From: Comamonadaceae bacterium
Lineage (GTDB): Bacteria; Pseudomonadota; Gammaproteobacteria; Burkholderiales; Burkholderiaceae_C
DNA length: 59,719 nt
Assembly (NCBI GenBank): GCA_947453965.1
Contig: CANGIQ010000017.1
Span: forward strand, 1 to 59,719
Direction of reading: 5' to 3'
This document shows, one piece after another, positions 52,438 to 59,719 of this stretch. The notes below the pieces were generated by a model. It searched no databases. It saw only the letters and a program-made list of their open reading frames with translations, and was not told the DNA's origin. Position numbers and translations under genes: made by a program. How positions within the stretch are numbered: the stretch's first letter is position 1; each line of letters opens with the position of its first letter.

Positions 52438-54611
52438 GGGGTTTCCTTTTCAAAATGGGTCGACAGAACATGCCAGAGCTGTTCTGAGGTGAGGGGAAGT
52501 TGTAAATCGAATTCGCCCAAGGGCGAGAGCGCATCACGCGCGGCATTCATCAAGGCAGCAGGCACGCCAATGCAGCCTGCTTCACCCACGCCTTTGGCGC
52601 CCAACAGGTTGTTAGGGCTGGGGGTGTGTAGGCTGCTGATCTCAATCGGCGGCATGCTGTCGGCACGCGGGATGGCGTAGTCCATCAAAGAGCCGGTGAT
52701 GAGCTGGCCTTGGTCGTCGTAGATGAGGCGCTCCATCATGGCCTGGCCCAAGCCTTGAGCCGCACCGCCGATCAATTGGCCGTGAACCAGCTGGGGTTGC
52801 AGCACATGGCCTGCATCGTCGACCCAGCTGATGCGCTCGATGGTGGGTGTGCCGGTGTCGGCGTCGATGCGCATTTGCGCAATCACGCAGCCGTAGCTCC
52901 AGGCTTCGTTGGACGTGAATTTTTCTTCCGCGGTGATGGGTAGTGCATCGCCAGCTTCTCGACGTACCAACACAGCGCGGCAGGCTTGCACGATGGCGCT
53001 GCCACCAATGGCCGTGCTGCGGCTGGCCAAGGCGCCGGTGCCCGCAGGGCACAAGGCGGTGTTGCCCAAATGCACGTCCACATTAGCGGCATCGCTGCCC
53101 AAGATGTCAGCAGCCAATTGGGCAAACGTCGTGACGTGGCCTTGGCCTTGCGCCGGTGCGCCGCTGGCCACGGTGACGCGGCCGTTCTCATGCCAGGTCA
53201 CGCGGGCCGACTCCCAGCCTTGACCGCAGGGCTCGATGTACAAGGCCAGGCCAATGCCCACCAGCTCGCCTTGTTGGCGGCGTTGGGTTTGCTGGTTGCG
53301 TGCATGCGTGTAGCCGAACTGCTCGCAGGCATTGTGGAGGGCCAAGGCGTAATCGCCAGAGTCCAGCACTTCGCCACTCGGTGTGGTGTAGGGCATGGCC
53401 TGGCTTGGAATGAGGTTGCGCAAGCGCAAGTCCACCGGATCGATCTGGCATTGACGTGCGGCCTGCTCGATCAAGGTTTCCATCAACAAGGCCGCTTCGG
53501 GGCGTCCGGCACCGCGGTAGATGTTGACGGGCGCCGCATGCGCGCGGGTGGCCAGGCCTTCAATGTCGAGGTGCGTCAGCGCATAAGGCCCGGGCAAGAT
53601 GCGCGCGGCGTTGCGCAGCGGCACCACGGCCGAGAATGGCAACCAGGCACCGAGTGTGAAATGAAGCCGCGCCCACAGGCCTTCCAACACGCCCTGGTCG
53701 TTGGCATGCAAGCAGCCCTGCAGCACTGAGCCACGGCCTTGCATGCCCGCCACAAAGTCGTCGGAACGGCTGGCCAGCCATTGCACATTGCGTTGCATGT
53801 GCTGTGCCGTGAGGGCGGTCAGCAAGTCTTCGGGGCTGACTGATGCTTTGGCGCCAAACGCACCGCCCACATCGGGGCTGATGAGCCGCACATGCTCGGT
53901 GGGCAGGCCCAGTACACGGGCCACATCGGCCTGGGCGCGAGACGGCGTTTGCGTACCCAGCCACACGGTGATGCGGTGTGGGCTGTTTGCTTCTGCGTCA
54001 TGCAGCATGGCGCTGCACGCGCGGGGCTCCATGGGCATGGCGCTCACGCGTGGGGAGCGGATGTGTGCTTCCACCACATGCGTGCTGCTTGCGGGCATCT
54101 GACCGCTTTTGTGTTGCGTGCGTGTGGTGGCGTCTTCACTGGCGAAATCGTTGCTCGGGGGTAGGCTGTGCAGCGTCAGGGTGACAGCGCCTGCGGCTTC
54201 ACGTGCGGCGGCGCGGCTGGTGGCCACCACCACGGCCACCGGTTGGCCCACGTAGGCGACTTGCGCGTGGGCGAGCAAAGGAAAGGCGGTGTCTTGCACC
54301 ACATCCAGCAAGGGGTTGTGGGCCGGCATCACATGCTGGCCGAGTTCGGCGCTGGTCAGCACGGCCAGCACGCCGTCGATCTGTAAGGCAGCGTTGCTGT
54401 CGATACCCAGCAGTTGCGCATGCGCTTGCGGGCTGCGGACAAAGGCGATGTGGCAGGCGTCGGCAAGTTGCACATCCTGCCCGAAACAGCCACTGCCGCG
54501 CAGCAAGGCGTTGTCTTCGCGTCGCAGCAACGCAGGCGATGCCGCGTGCGTTGCTGCGCCGTCATGGGCAGCCGCTGCGCGGCGGGCTGGAGAAGCGGGG
54601 TGGGTGTGCAT
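52434..54611 (-). CDS. Molybdenum hydroxylase large subunit (CoxL-like, not CO dehydrogenase)
   Basis: A 725-residue xanthine-oxidase-family large subunit and first gene of the ten-gene operon. Residues 30-140 form the alpha-beta hammerhead (LRGSGCFGQDVQLADACHIAFVRS in parts), followed by the molybdopterin domains with GAFGAK near 250 and the catalytic glutamate in KGVGEAGCIG near 685. The active-site loop reads NIYRGAGRPEA near 365, the AYRGAGR type, not the AYxCSFR of true CO dehydrogenases, so it hydroxylates an organic substrate such as an N-heteroaromatic acid. The first 28 residues are Ala/His-rich and not conserved, so a later start is possible. Confidence 0.88.
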   Translation of the reverse strand: MHTHPASPARRAAAAHDGAATHAASPALLRREDNALLRGSGCFGQDVQLADACHIAFVRSPQAHAQLLGIDSNAALQIDGVLAVLTSAELGQHVMPAHNPLLDVVQDTAFPLLAHAQVAYVGQPVAVVVATSRAAAREAAGAVTLTLHSLPPSNDFASEDATTRTQHKSGQMPASSTHVVEAHIRSPRVSAMPMEPRACSAMLHDAEANSPHRITVWLGTQTPSRAQADVARVLGLPTEHVRLISPDVGGAFGAKASVSPEDLLTALTAQHMQRNVQWLASRSDDFVAGMQGRGSVLQGCLHANDQGVLEGLWARLHFTLGAWLPFSAVVPLRNAARILPGPYALTHLDIEGLATRAHAAPVNIYRGAGRPEAALLMETLIEQAARQCQIDPVDLRLRNLIPSQAMPYTTPSGEVLDSGDYALALHNACEQFGYTHARNQQTQRRQQGELVGIGLALYIEPCGQGWESARVTWHENGRVTVASGAPAQGQGHVTTFAQLAADILGSDAANVDVHLGNTALCPAGTGALASRSTAIGGSAIVQACRAVLVRREAGDALPITAEEKFTSNEAWSYGCVIAQMRIDADTGTPTIERISWVDDAGHVLQPQLVHGQLIGGAAQGLGQAMMERLIYDDQGQLITGSLMDYAIPRADSMPPIEISSLHTPSPNNLLGAKGVGEAGCIGVPAALMNAARDALSPLGEFDLQLPLTSEQLWHVLSTHFEKETP

Positions 54612-54657
54612 CAGGACTGAATTTGATCAAACCCAAGCCCCGCGTGGGGCGATATAA

Positions 54658-54688
54658 ATTGAACAATCGTGCAGCCAATTTGTCGAAT
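54658..54688. promoter_or_regulatory. Probable LysR operator for the ten-gene operon
   Basis: An interrupted dyad, ATTGAACAA (54658-54666) and TTGTCGAAT (54680-54688), complementary except at the two central bases of each arm, lies in the 132-base divergent spacer. A GC hairpin, GCCCC-GCGT-GGGGC (54637-54650), sits just beside it on the operon side. Confidence 0.45.
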
Positions 54689-54743
54689 CAGGGGTGTGCG
54701 TTGGCGGCACATGGGCGGCGTCTTGGCGGCATAAACTCGGGCC

Positions 54744-55676
54744 ATGAGTTCCAAGATCGCTGCCTCCAATTTGAGTTTGAGACAACTGCGCGCCTTTTTG
54801 GCCGTGGCCCAAGAGTCGAGCATGACGCGTGCGGCCGACAAGCTGCACCTCACGCCCTCGGCCCTGTCGATGTTGGTGCGTGGCATGGAAGACGATTTGG
54901 GTGCCCGCTTGTTCGACCGCACCACCCGTCGCCTGGTGTTGACCGAGGCGGGTCAGCAGTTTTTGCCAACCGTGCAGCAGGTGTTTGCGCAGTTAGAAGC
55001 GGGCATTGCCTCTTTGCAAAACACCCAGCATGTGAAGGCCGGGCGTTTGCGCGTGGCAGCGTCGCCCTTGTTGGCGAGTGCCTTGTTTCCCAAAGTGATT
55101 GCGAGTTTTCGTTTGCACAACCCGCAGGTCAAGGTGGCCTTGCTGGACGAACCGGTGGCGTCGTTGCCCGAGCTGGTGCGTCGCGGCGAGGTGGACATGG
55201 CCGTGTGCACGGCCAGCAGTGACACCTCCGACTTGCTGGCCACACCGGTCTACACCGACAAGCTGATGGTGGTGTGCCCCAGCGCGCACCGTTTGGCGCA
55301 GCAGCGCGAGGTGGAGTGGCAAGACCTGCTCGATGAACCGCTGATCTTGATGCGCCACGGCAGCGGTTTGCGCGTGTTGGTGGACAAAGCGTTTGCCAAG
55401 TGGAACAAACACATCCAGCCGGCCTACGAGGTGTCGCAAGTGGCCACCGCCCTCGGCTTGGTCAGCGAGGGCGAGGGCATTTCGGTCTTGCCCTCTTACG
55501 CGATTTCTCGCGCCCAAACTTTGTCGCAAACCACAGCGGTTGCTACGGTTGATTTGGTCTCACCCAGCGTGTCGCGCGAAATCGTGGCCTTGACCAAAGA
55601 AGGTGCCGAGATGACGCCTGCCGCCTTGATGTTTGTCGAGCAGTTCAAAAAGCACGCAGGCGCGGGCTTGTTCTGA
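54744..55676 (+). CDS. LysR-family regulator divergent from the hydroxylase-dioxygenase operon
   Basis: A 310-residue LysR regulator with an N-terminal helix-turn-helix (AADKLHLTPSALSMLVRGME near residue 31) and a periplasmic-binding-like effector domain (RLRVAASPLLASALFPKVIA near 96; LVSEGEGISVLPSYAI near 236). It faces away from the coxL-like gene across a short spacer with a dyad, so it is the obvious candidate controller of the ten-gene operon. Effector unknown, presumably the imported aromatic acid or a metabolite. Confidence 0.92.
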   Translation: MSSKIAASNLSLRQLRAFLAVAQESSMTRAADKLHLTPSALSMLVRGMEDDLGARLFDRTTRRLVLTEAGQQFLPTVQQVFAQLEAGIASLQNTQHVKAGRLRVAASPLLASALFPKVIASFRLHNPQVKVALLDEPVASLPELVRRGEVDMAVCTASSDTSDLLATPVYTDKLMVVCPSAHRLAQQREVEWQDLLDEPLILMRHGSGLRVLVDKAFAKWNKHIQPAYEVSQVATALGLVSEGEGISVLPSYAISRAQTLSQTTAVATVDLVSPSVSREIVALTKEGAEMTPAALMFVEQFKKHAGAGLF

Positions 55677-55699
55677 ATCCTGCCCACACGCCTTGACGC

Positions 55700-56953
55700 T
55701 CAGCGGCTGTACACCAAGCCCGAGGCTACGCCACCAAATAAGTCGCCTTCTACCAAAGGCACCTGCGCAAATGCTGCTTGCAATGCCCGCTGAAACGGGC
55801 GTAAGGCCGAGGAACCACCGGTGAGGTAGATCGCATCCAAGTCACTGTCGCGCAAACCTGCTGCTTGTACGCAAGCTTGTGCGCAGGCGACGGCTTGGCT
55901 GAGCAAGGGGGCGAGGTGGTCGCGCATGGCGTGGGCATGCAACGTGGCCAGCAACTCAGGTTCCAGGAAGGACAAGTCCAATGATGTGTCTTGGTCTTGC
56001 AAGGAGCAGCGGATCTTGCCTTGCTCCACCTCGTGGGCAATGTGGTGCCCGTGGCGTTCTTGCAGCACACGCATCAAACGCGCATGCAAATGCTCGTCGG
56101 TGTAGTTGCTGCGCAGGCCTTGGGCATGGCTGATGACGCGCGGTTGGTATTGCCAGTGGATCAAATGCCAGGTCGACAAATCCATGAACAGACTGCTGGG
56201 CACTGGGCGGTCTTGTGGGCCGAGGTGGCGATAGCCCAGCAAGGGCATCACGTGCTCGAGGTTGAGTTGGCGGTCAAAGTCGGTGCCGCCAATGTGCACG
56301 CCGGTGGTGGCCAACACATCGGACGTTCGGTCAGTGCGTGTCATGCGCTCAGGCCCCAAACGTACCACCGTGAAGTCAGAAGTGCCCCCGCCGATGTCCA
56401 CCACCAACACCGTGCTTTCGTGGCTGAGTCGGCGTTCATAGTCCAGCGCCGCAGCGATGGGTTCGAGCTGAAATGACACCTCTTGAAAACCCACCGCGTG
56501 TGCGGCCTGCAACAGCGAGGCTTGAGCCTGCTGGTCGCGCGCCAAGTCGTCATCCACGAAGTGAACCGGACGTCCCATCACCAACCTTTGCGGGGTGTGG
56601 CCCAGGCTCTCAGTGGCGCGTTGGCGCAAAGCTGCCAAGAAAGTGGTCACGATGTCTTGAAAGCTCACCAACTGGTTGTTGATGAGCGTGGTTTCGTGCA
56701 GCAAGGGGCTGCCCAGCAGGCTTTTGAGCGAACGCATCAAACGCCCTTCGGTGCCTTCGAGGTAGTGGGTGATGGCCTCACGCCCGAAATGTGTGCTGCC
56801 TTCTTCGGCGTTGTAAAACACAGCGGTGGGCATGGCCAGTGCATCGCCTTCGAGCGCAATCAGACGCGCTGTGCCGTCCGGGGCTGCCCAGGCCACGGCG
56901 GAGTTCGAGGTGCCAAAGTCAATGCCGAGCGTGCCGGCGCGCGAAGAGGTCAT
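55700..56953 (-). CDS. yegD: YegD-like Hsp70-family ATPase
   Basis: A 417-residue actin-fold ATPase of the Hsp70 family that lacks the C-terminal peptide-binding domain of DnaK. Phosphate-binding loops are LGIDFGTSNSAVAW near residue 9 and VLVVDIGGGTSDFTVV near 185; the adenosine motif is YLTGGSSALRPF near 377. YegD proteins are found in many Proteobacteria without a settled role. It converges on the LysR gene and is downstream of fbp on the same strand, but a terminator lies between. Confidence 0.88.
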   Translation of the reverse strand: MTSSRAGTLGIDFGTSNSAVAWAAPDGTARLIALEGDALAMPTAVFYNAEEGSTHFGREAITHYLEGTEGRLMRSLKSLLGSPLLHETTLINNQLVSFQDIVTTFLAALRQRATESLGHTPQRLVMGRPVHFVDDDLARDQQAQASLLQAAHAVGFQEVSFQLEPIAAALDYERRLSHESTVLVVDIGGGTSDFTVVRLGPERMTRTDRTSDVLATTGVHIGGTDFDRQLNLEHVMPLLGYRHLGPQDRPVPSSLFMDLSTWHLIHWQYQPRVISHAQGLRSNYTDEHLHARLMRVLQERHGHHIAHEVEQGKIRCSLQDQDTSLDLSFLEPELLATLHAHAMRDHLAPLLSQAVACAQACVQAAGLRDSDLDAIYLTGGSSALRPFQRALQAAFAQVPLVEGDLFGGVASGLVYSR

Positions 56954-56980
56954 GGGTGCAAAACGGTTTTCAAGCCAAAC

Positions 56981-57006
56981 AAAAAGCCCAACCTCAGTTG
57001 GGCTTT
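56981..57006 (-). terminator. Rho-independent terminator after fbp
   Basis: Read on the minus strand: AAAGCCCAAC, loop TGAG, GTTGGGCTTT followed by TTG. The stem is a perfect 10 bp and starts 25 bases past the fbp stop. Confidence 0.8.
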
Positions 57007-57031
57007 GGGTGAGAACGCCTGATGGCGTTGA

Positions 57032-58033
57032 TCAGGCTTTGGCGTGGTAGCTGGTGACGCGCTCGACTTCGTTTTTCGAACCCAAGATCACGCTCACACG
57101 TTCGTGCAGTTGGGTGGGTTGGATGTCCAAAATGCGTTGATGGCCGTTGGTCGATGCACCACCGGCTTGTTCGACCAACCAGCTCATGGGGTTGGCTTCG
57201 TACATCAGGCGCAGCTTGCCGGGTTTGCCGGGTTCGCGCTTGTCCCAGGGGTACATGAAGACGCCGCCACGGGTCAAGATGCGGTGCACATCGGCCACCA
57301 TGGAGGCGATCCAACGCATGTTGAAGTTCTTGCCACGTGGGCCTTCTTCGCCTTGCAGACATTCGTCGATGTAGCGCTTCACGGGTTCGTCCCAGTGGCG
57401 CATATTGCTCATGTTGATGGCGAACTCTTTGGTGTCGGCAGGGATCTTCACGTTTTCTTGCGTCAGCACAAAAGAGCCTTGCTCGCGGTCCAGGGTGAAC
57501 ATGGACACGCCGTCACCCACGGTGAGCACCAGGGTGGTTTGCGGGCCGTAGACGCAGTAGCCTGCCGCCACTTGTTGGGTGCCGGGCTGCAAGAAGTCTT
57601 CTTCGCTCACACCTTTGCTGGGGTCGACTTTTTTGAGCACGCTGAAGATGGTGCCAATGCTCACGTTGACGTCGATGTTGCTGGAGCCGTCCAGTGGGTC
57701 AAACATCAAGAGGTATTCGCCCTGAGGGTAGCGGTTGGGCACGATGTGAATGCTGTCCATTTCTTCGGACGCCATGGCGGCCAAGTGACCACCCCATTCG
57801 TTGGCTTCGATCAACACATCGTTGGCGATGATGTCGAGCTTTTTTTGCACTTCGCCTTGCACGTTTTCACTGCCAGCAGTGCCCAGCACGTCACCCAAGG
57901 CGCCTTTGTTGACGGCGTGGCTGATGCTCTTGCAGGCACGGGCCACGACTTCGAGCAGCAAGCGCAGCTCCGACGGGATGCGGCCTTTGGCGCGCTGTTG
58001 TTCGACCAGATAGCGGGTGAGTGAAATGCTCAT
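57032..58033 (-). CDS. fbp: Fructose-1,6-bisphosphatase class I
   Basis: A 333-residue FBPase, the gluconeogenic step from fructose 1,6-bisphosphate to fructose 6-phosphate. Metal and substrate motifs include [12 protein letters not shown] near residue 87, [20 protein letters not shown] near 108 with the catalytic aspartates, and [20 protein letters not shown] near 265 carrying the conserved lysine in the family signature. Length and motifs are complete. It starts 36 bases after the pepN stop on the same strand; the spacer is made of short tandem repeats that also build its ribosome site. Confidence 0.96.
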   Translation of the reverse strand: MSISLTRYLVEQQRAKGRIPSELRLLLEVVARACKSISHAVNKGALGDVLGTAGSENVQGEVQKKLDIIANDVLIEANEWGGHLAAMASEEMDSIHIVPNRYPQGEYLLMFDPLDGSSNIDVNVSIGTIFSVLKKVDPSKGVSEEDFLQPGTQQVAAGYCVYGPQTTLVLTVGDGVSMFTLDREQGSFVLTQENVKIPADTKEFAINMSNMRHWDEPVKRYIDECLQGEEGPRGKNFNMRWIASMVADVHRILTRGGVFMYPWDKREPGKPGKLRLMYEANPMSWLVEQAGGASTNGHQRILDIQPTQLHERVSVILGSKNEVERVTSYHAKA

Positions 58034-58042
58034 GACAGGGTC

Positions 58043-58066
58043 CTCAGTGATTCAGTGACTCAGTGA
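58043..58066. repeat. Tandem 8-bp repeat between pepN and fbp
   Basis: CTCAGTGA, TTCAGTGA, CTCAGTGA stand head to tail, and a degenerate fourth copy (TTAGTGAG) overlaps the pepN stop codon at 58070. On the minus strand the last unit (TCACTGAG) contributes the GAGGA ribosome site of fbp. Confidence 0.8.
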
Positions 58067-58069
58067 TAC

Positions 58070-59719
58070 TTAGTGAGATAAGGCGCGCGAGACGACTTCA
58101 CGCACATCGTTGCTTAAATCGGTTTTCGCAGCGACACGTTGGATGGCTTCGTGTGCCGCGCTGCGGTACGGTTCGGCCAGTTTGCGCCAACGGTCCAAGG
58201 CGCGGGCCAGACGTGCTGCGACTTGCGGGTTGATGGCATCGAGTTCCAACACACGTTCGCTCCAGAACACATAACCCGCCGCATCGCTGCGGTGGAAGGC
58301 GCCGGGGTTGGCGCTGCAGAAACTGAAAATCAGGCTGCGTGCGCGGTTAGGGTTTTTGATGTGGAAATCGGGGTGCAGCATGAGGTGGCGCACCACAGGC
58401 AGCACGTTGCCGCCACGGTCGCAGGCACCGGCTTGCAGGGCAAACCATTTGTCCATCACCAAGGCTTCGCGTGAAAACAGGTTGTAAAAACGCTGCAAGG
58501 CGTCACCAGCCAGTTCATGGCCCGCACTGACCAAGGCGCTCAAGGCATTGAAGCGGTCGGTCATGTTGTGAGCGTCTTTGAAGCACTGCAAGCTGCGACC
58601 TGGCCAAGTTGTGTCACCGCTGCGGCGGGCATCCAAGCAGAGCATGGTCAGTGCCATGCCGCTCAAGGCGCGGCGTCCGCTGGATACCGGGTCGGGGCGG
58701 TAGTTGCCGCTGTCGCGGTGGTTCTCGAAGGCCCAGACCCAGTCGTCATGCAAGTCGTGGGCGAGTTGGGCACGCATGGCCTCACGCACGGCGTGGATGC
58801 GCTGTGGATCGACCACTTCCAGTTGTTCTGCGATGTAGGTTTCTGCGGGCAGGGTGAGCACCAGTTCTTTGAACGCCGCGTCCAAGCTGGGGTGGCGCAG
58901 CACCGTGCGCAGGGCGTCGACCAAGGCCGCATCGAGCACCTGGGTGGGGGGGGCATCGGCTTTCACCGCAGCCAGCGCTGCGTTCAAACACAGGCGTTGT
59001 GCGGCTTCCCATTGGTTGAAGGGGTCGGTGTCGTGCGCCAACAGGGTGAGCAATTGCGCCGCTGTGAAGTCCATGGCCAGCACCACCGGTGCGCTGAAGT
59101 CACGCAGCAACGAAGGCACGGGGGCTTGGCCATCGGTGATGGGCAAGTCGTGGAACTCAAAGCTTTGCGTGGCTTCGGTGAGCACCAGCAATTGGCTGGG
59201 CAAAACCTCGCGGCCATTGCTCTCAAGCAAGCCCATTTGCACCGGAATGACAAACGGTTCTTTGTGCGCTTGGCCAGGGCTGGGTGGGCAGCTTTGGCTC
59301 AAGGTCAGGGTGTAGCGACGGGTGGTGGCGTCGTAGCTGCCCGTGGCTTGCACGCGGGGGGTACCCGCTTGGGCGTACCAGCGCTTGAACTGTGTCAAAT
59401 GCGTGGCCAGGGCCGAGTTGGGGTTGGCATCGGCGATGGCTTGAGCGAAGTCGTCGCAGGTGACGGCTTGGCCATCGTGGCGCTGGAAGTACAGCGTCAT
59501 GCCTTTGGCAAAACCTTCGCGGCCGGTGTGGGCCAAGCCACCTTCGGTACCGCTGCTGGTGATGGCGGGTGCGCACAGCGTTTGCATCATGCGCACGACT
59601 TCCGACCCCTTTTCGTAAATCGTGACGGTGTAGAAGTTGTTAATTTCCACATAGCTGTCAGGCCGCACAGGGTGAGCCATGGGGCCTGCGTCTTCGGTGA
59701 ACTGTGCGGTGCGCAGCAA
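58070..59719 (-). CDS. pepN: Aminopeptidase N (C-terminal part, cut by window edge)
   Basis: About 549 C-terminal residues of an M1-family zinc aminopeptidase N; the frame is open to the window edge and the start lies outside. The segment begins just after the zinc-binding region, with EDAGPMAHPVRPDSYVEINNF and FYTVTIYEKGSEVVRM, both typical of PepN, followed by FAKGMTLYFQRHDGQAVTCDD. A short stretch (CAPAITSSGTEGGLAHTG) appears inserted where E. coli PepN has only a few residues (MIHTLLGEEN-like). The rest is the beta-barrel domain and helical C-terminal superhelix. The HExxH zinc motif itself is beyond the edge. Confidence 0.93.
   Translation of the reverse strand: MLRTAQFTEDAGPMAHPVRPDSYVEINNFYTVTIYEKGSEVVRMMQTLCAPAITSSGTEGGLAHTGREGFAKGMTLYFQRHDGQAVTCDDFAQAIADANPNSALATHLTQFKRWYAQAGTPRVQATGSYDATTRRYTLTLSQSCPPSPGQAHKEPFVIPVQMGLLESNGREVLPSQLLVLTEATQSFEFHDLPITDGQAPVPSLLRDFSAPVVLAMDFTAAQLLTLLAHDTDPFNQWEAAQRLCLNAALAAVKADAPPTQVLDAALVDALRTVLRHPSLDAAFKELVLTLPAETYIAEQLEVVDPQRIHAVREAMRAQLAHDLHDDWVWAFENHRDSGNYRPDPVSSGRRALSGMALTMLCLDARRSGDTTWPGRSLQCFKDAHNMTDRFNALSALVSAGHELAGDALQRFYNLFSREALVMDKWFALQAGACDRGGNVLPVVRHLMLHPDFHIKNPNRARSLIFSFCSANPGAFHRSDAAGYVFWSERVLELDAINPQVAARLARALDRWRKLAEPYRSAAHEAIQRVAAKTDLSNDVREVVSRALSH

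Noticed and set aside
52434..54611. Annotation as aerobic carbon monoxide dehydrogenase
   Set aside because: The active-site loop is of the AYRGAGR type and lacks the copper-binding cysteine motif; the operon contents point to an aromatic substrate.
54203..55222. 339-residue plus-strand frame overlapping the coxL-like and LysR genes
   Set aside because: Arg/Cys-rich composition and overlap with two well-supported genes; not coding.
57044..58024. 326-residue plus-strand frame across fbp
   Set aside because: Antisense shadow of fbp, which has complete catalytic motifs.

Overview
The window is a gene-dense stretch of a betaproteobacterial chromosome, most likely from the Comamonadaceae (Limnohabitans, Rhodoferax or Polaromonas-like; an inference from gene content, not a database match). 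Pointers are orphan Bug-type tripartite tricarboxylate binding proteins, a membrane urate hydroxylase PuuD, NAD-dependent molybdenum formate dehydrogenase genes of the fds type, an intracellular PHB depolymerase with a cysteine nucleophile, a Comamonadaceae-type porin and many LysR regulators. No rRNA, tRNA, CRISPR array or transposase was seen. Both edges cut genes: xdhB at the left and pepN at the right.

Layout. 1-2049: end of a xanthine dehydrogenase operon (xdhB, xdhC). 2053-5209: a LysR gene divergent from a Bug binding protein and an M20 amidohydrolase. 5247-6770: a tandem glycine riboswitch followed by a DadA-type amino acid dehydrogenase. 6986-10746: puuD then modABC. 10751-11341: a toxin-antitoxin pair with a chimeric-looking antitoxin. 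11397-12505: lrgAB. 12633-19630: a tartrate/glycerate locus (D-tartrate dehydratase, tartrate dehydrogenase, Bug protein, glycerate kinase) interleaved with a LysR gene and an 8-oxoguanine deaminase. 19733-24451: a BMP-type nucleoside ABC transporter. 24566-35630: porin, cupin, GST, phaZ, adenine deaminase, dcd, rhlE, a HigBA-like pair, apaH, a mandelate racemase homologue, an MhpD-type hydratase and a lipocalin. 35748-37809: CorC-like protein and a membrane methyltransferase. 37900-43379: formate dehydrogenase (fused fdsGB, fdsA) and aspartate dehydrogenase. 43380-44231: a looser accessory patch with inverted repeats and a small membrane protein.

44336-55676 is the most intriguing part: ten tightly spaced minus-strand genes with a divergent LysR. 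They encode a three-component molybdenum hydroxylase (large subunit, iron-sulfur subunit, and a flavin subunit fused to a CoxG domain), an aberrant DapA-family protein sitting between the hydroxylase subunits, a 3-hydroxyanthranilate-type dioxygenase with all its metal and substrate residues, and a complete Liv-type ABC importer. This reads as one uptake-and-ring-cleavage unit for an aromatic or N-heteroaromatic acid whose substrate I cannot name. 55700-59719 holds a YegD-like Hsp70, fbp and pepN.

Themes that tie the window together are purine salvage and catabolism (xdh, puuD, BMP transporter, adenine deaminase, 8-oxoguanine deaminase), molybdenum use (xdh, formate dehydrogenase and the CoxL-like hydroxylase, supplied by modABC) and carboxylic acid catabolism (tartrate, aromatic acids, orphan Bug proteins).
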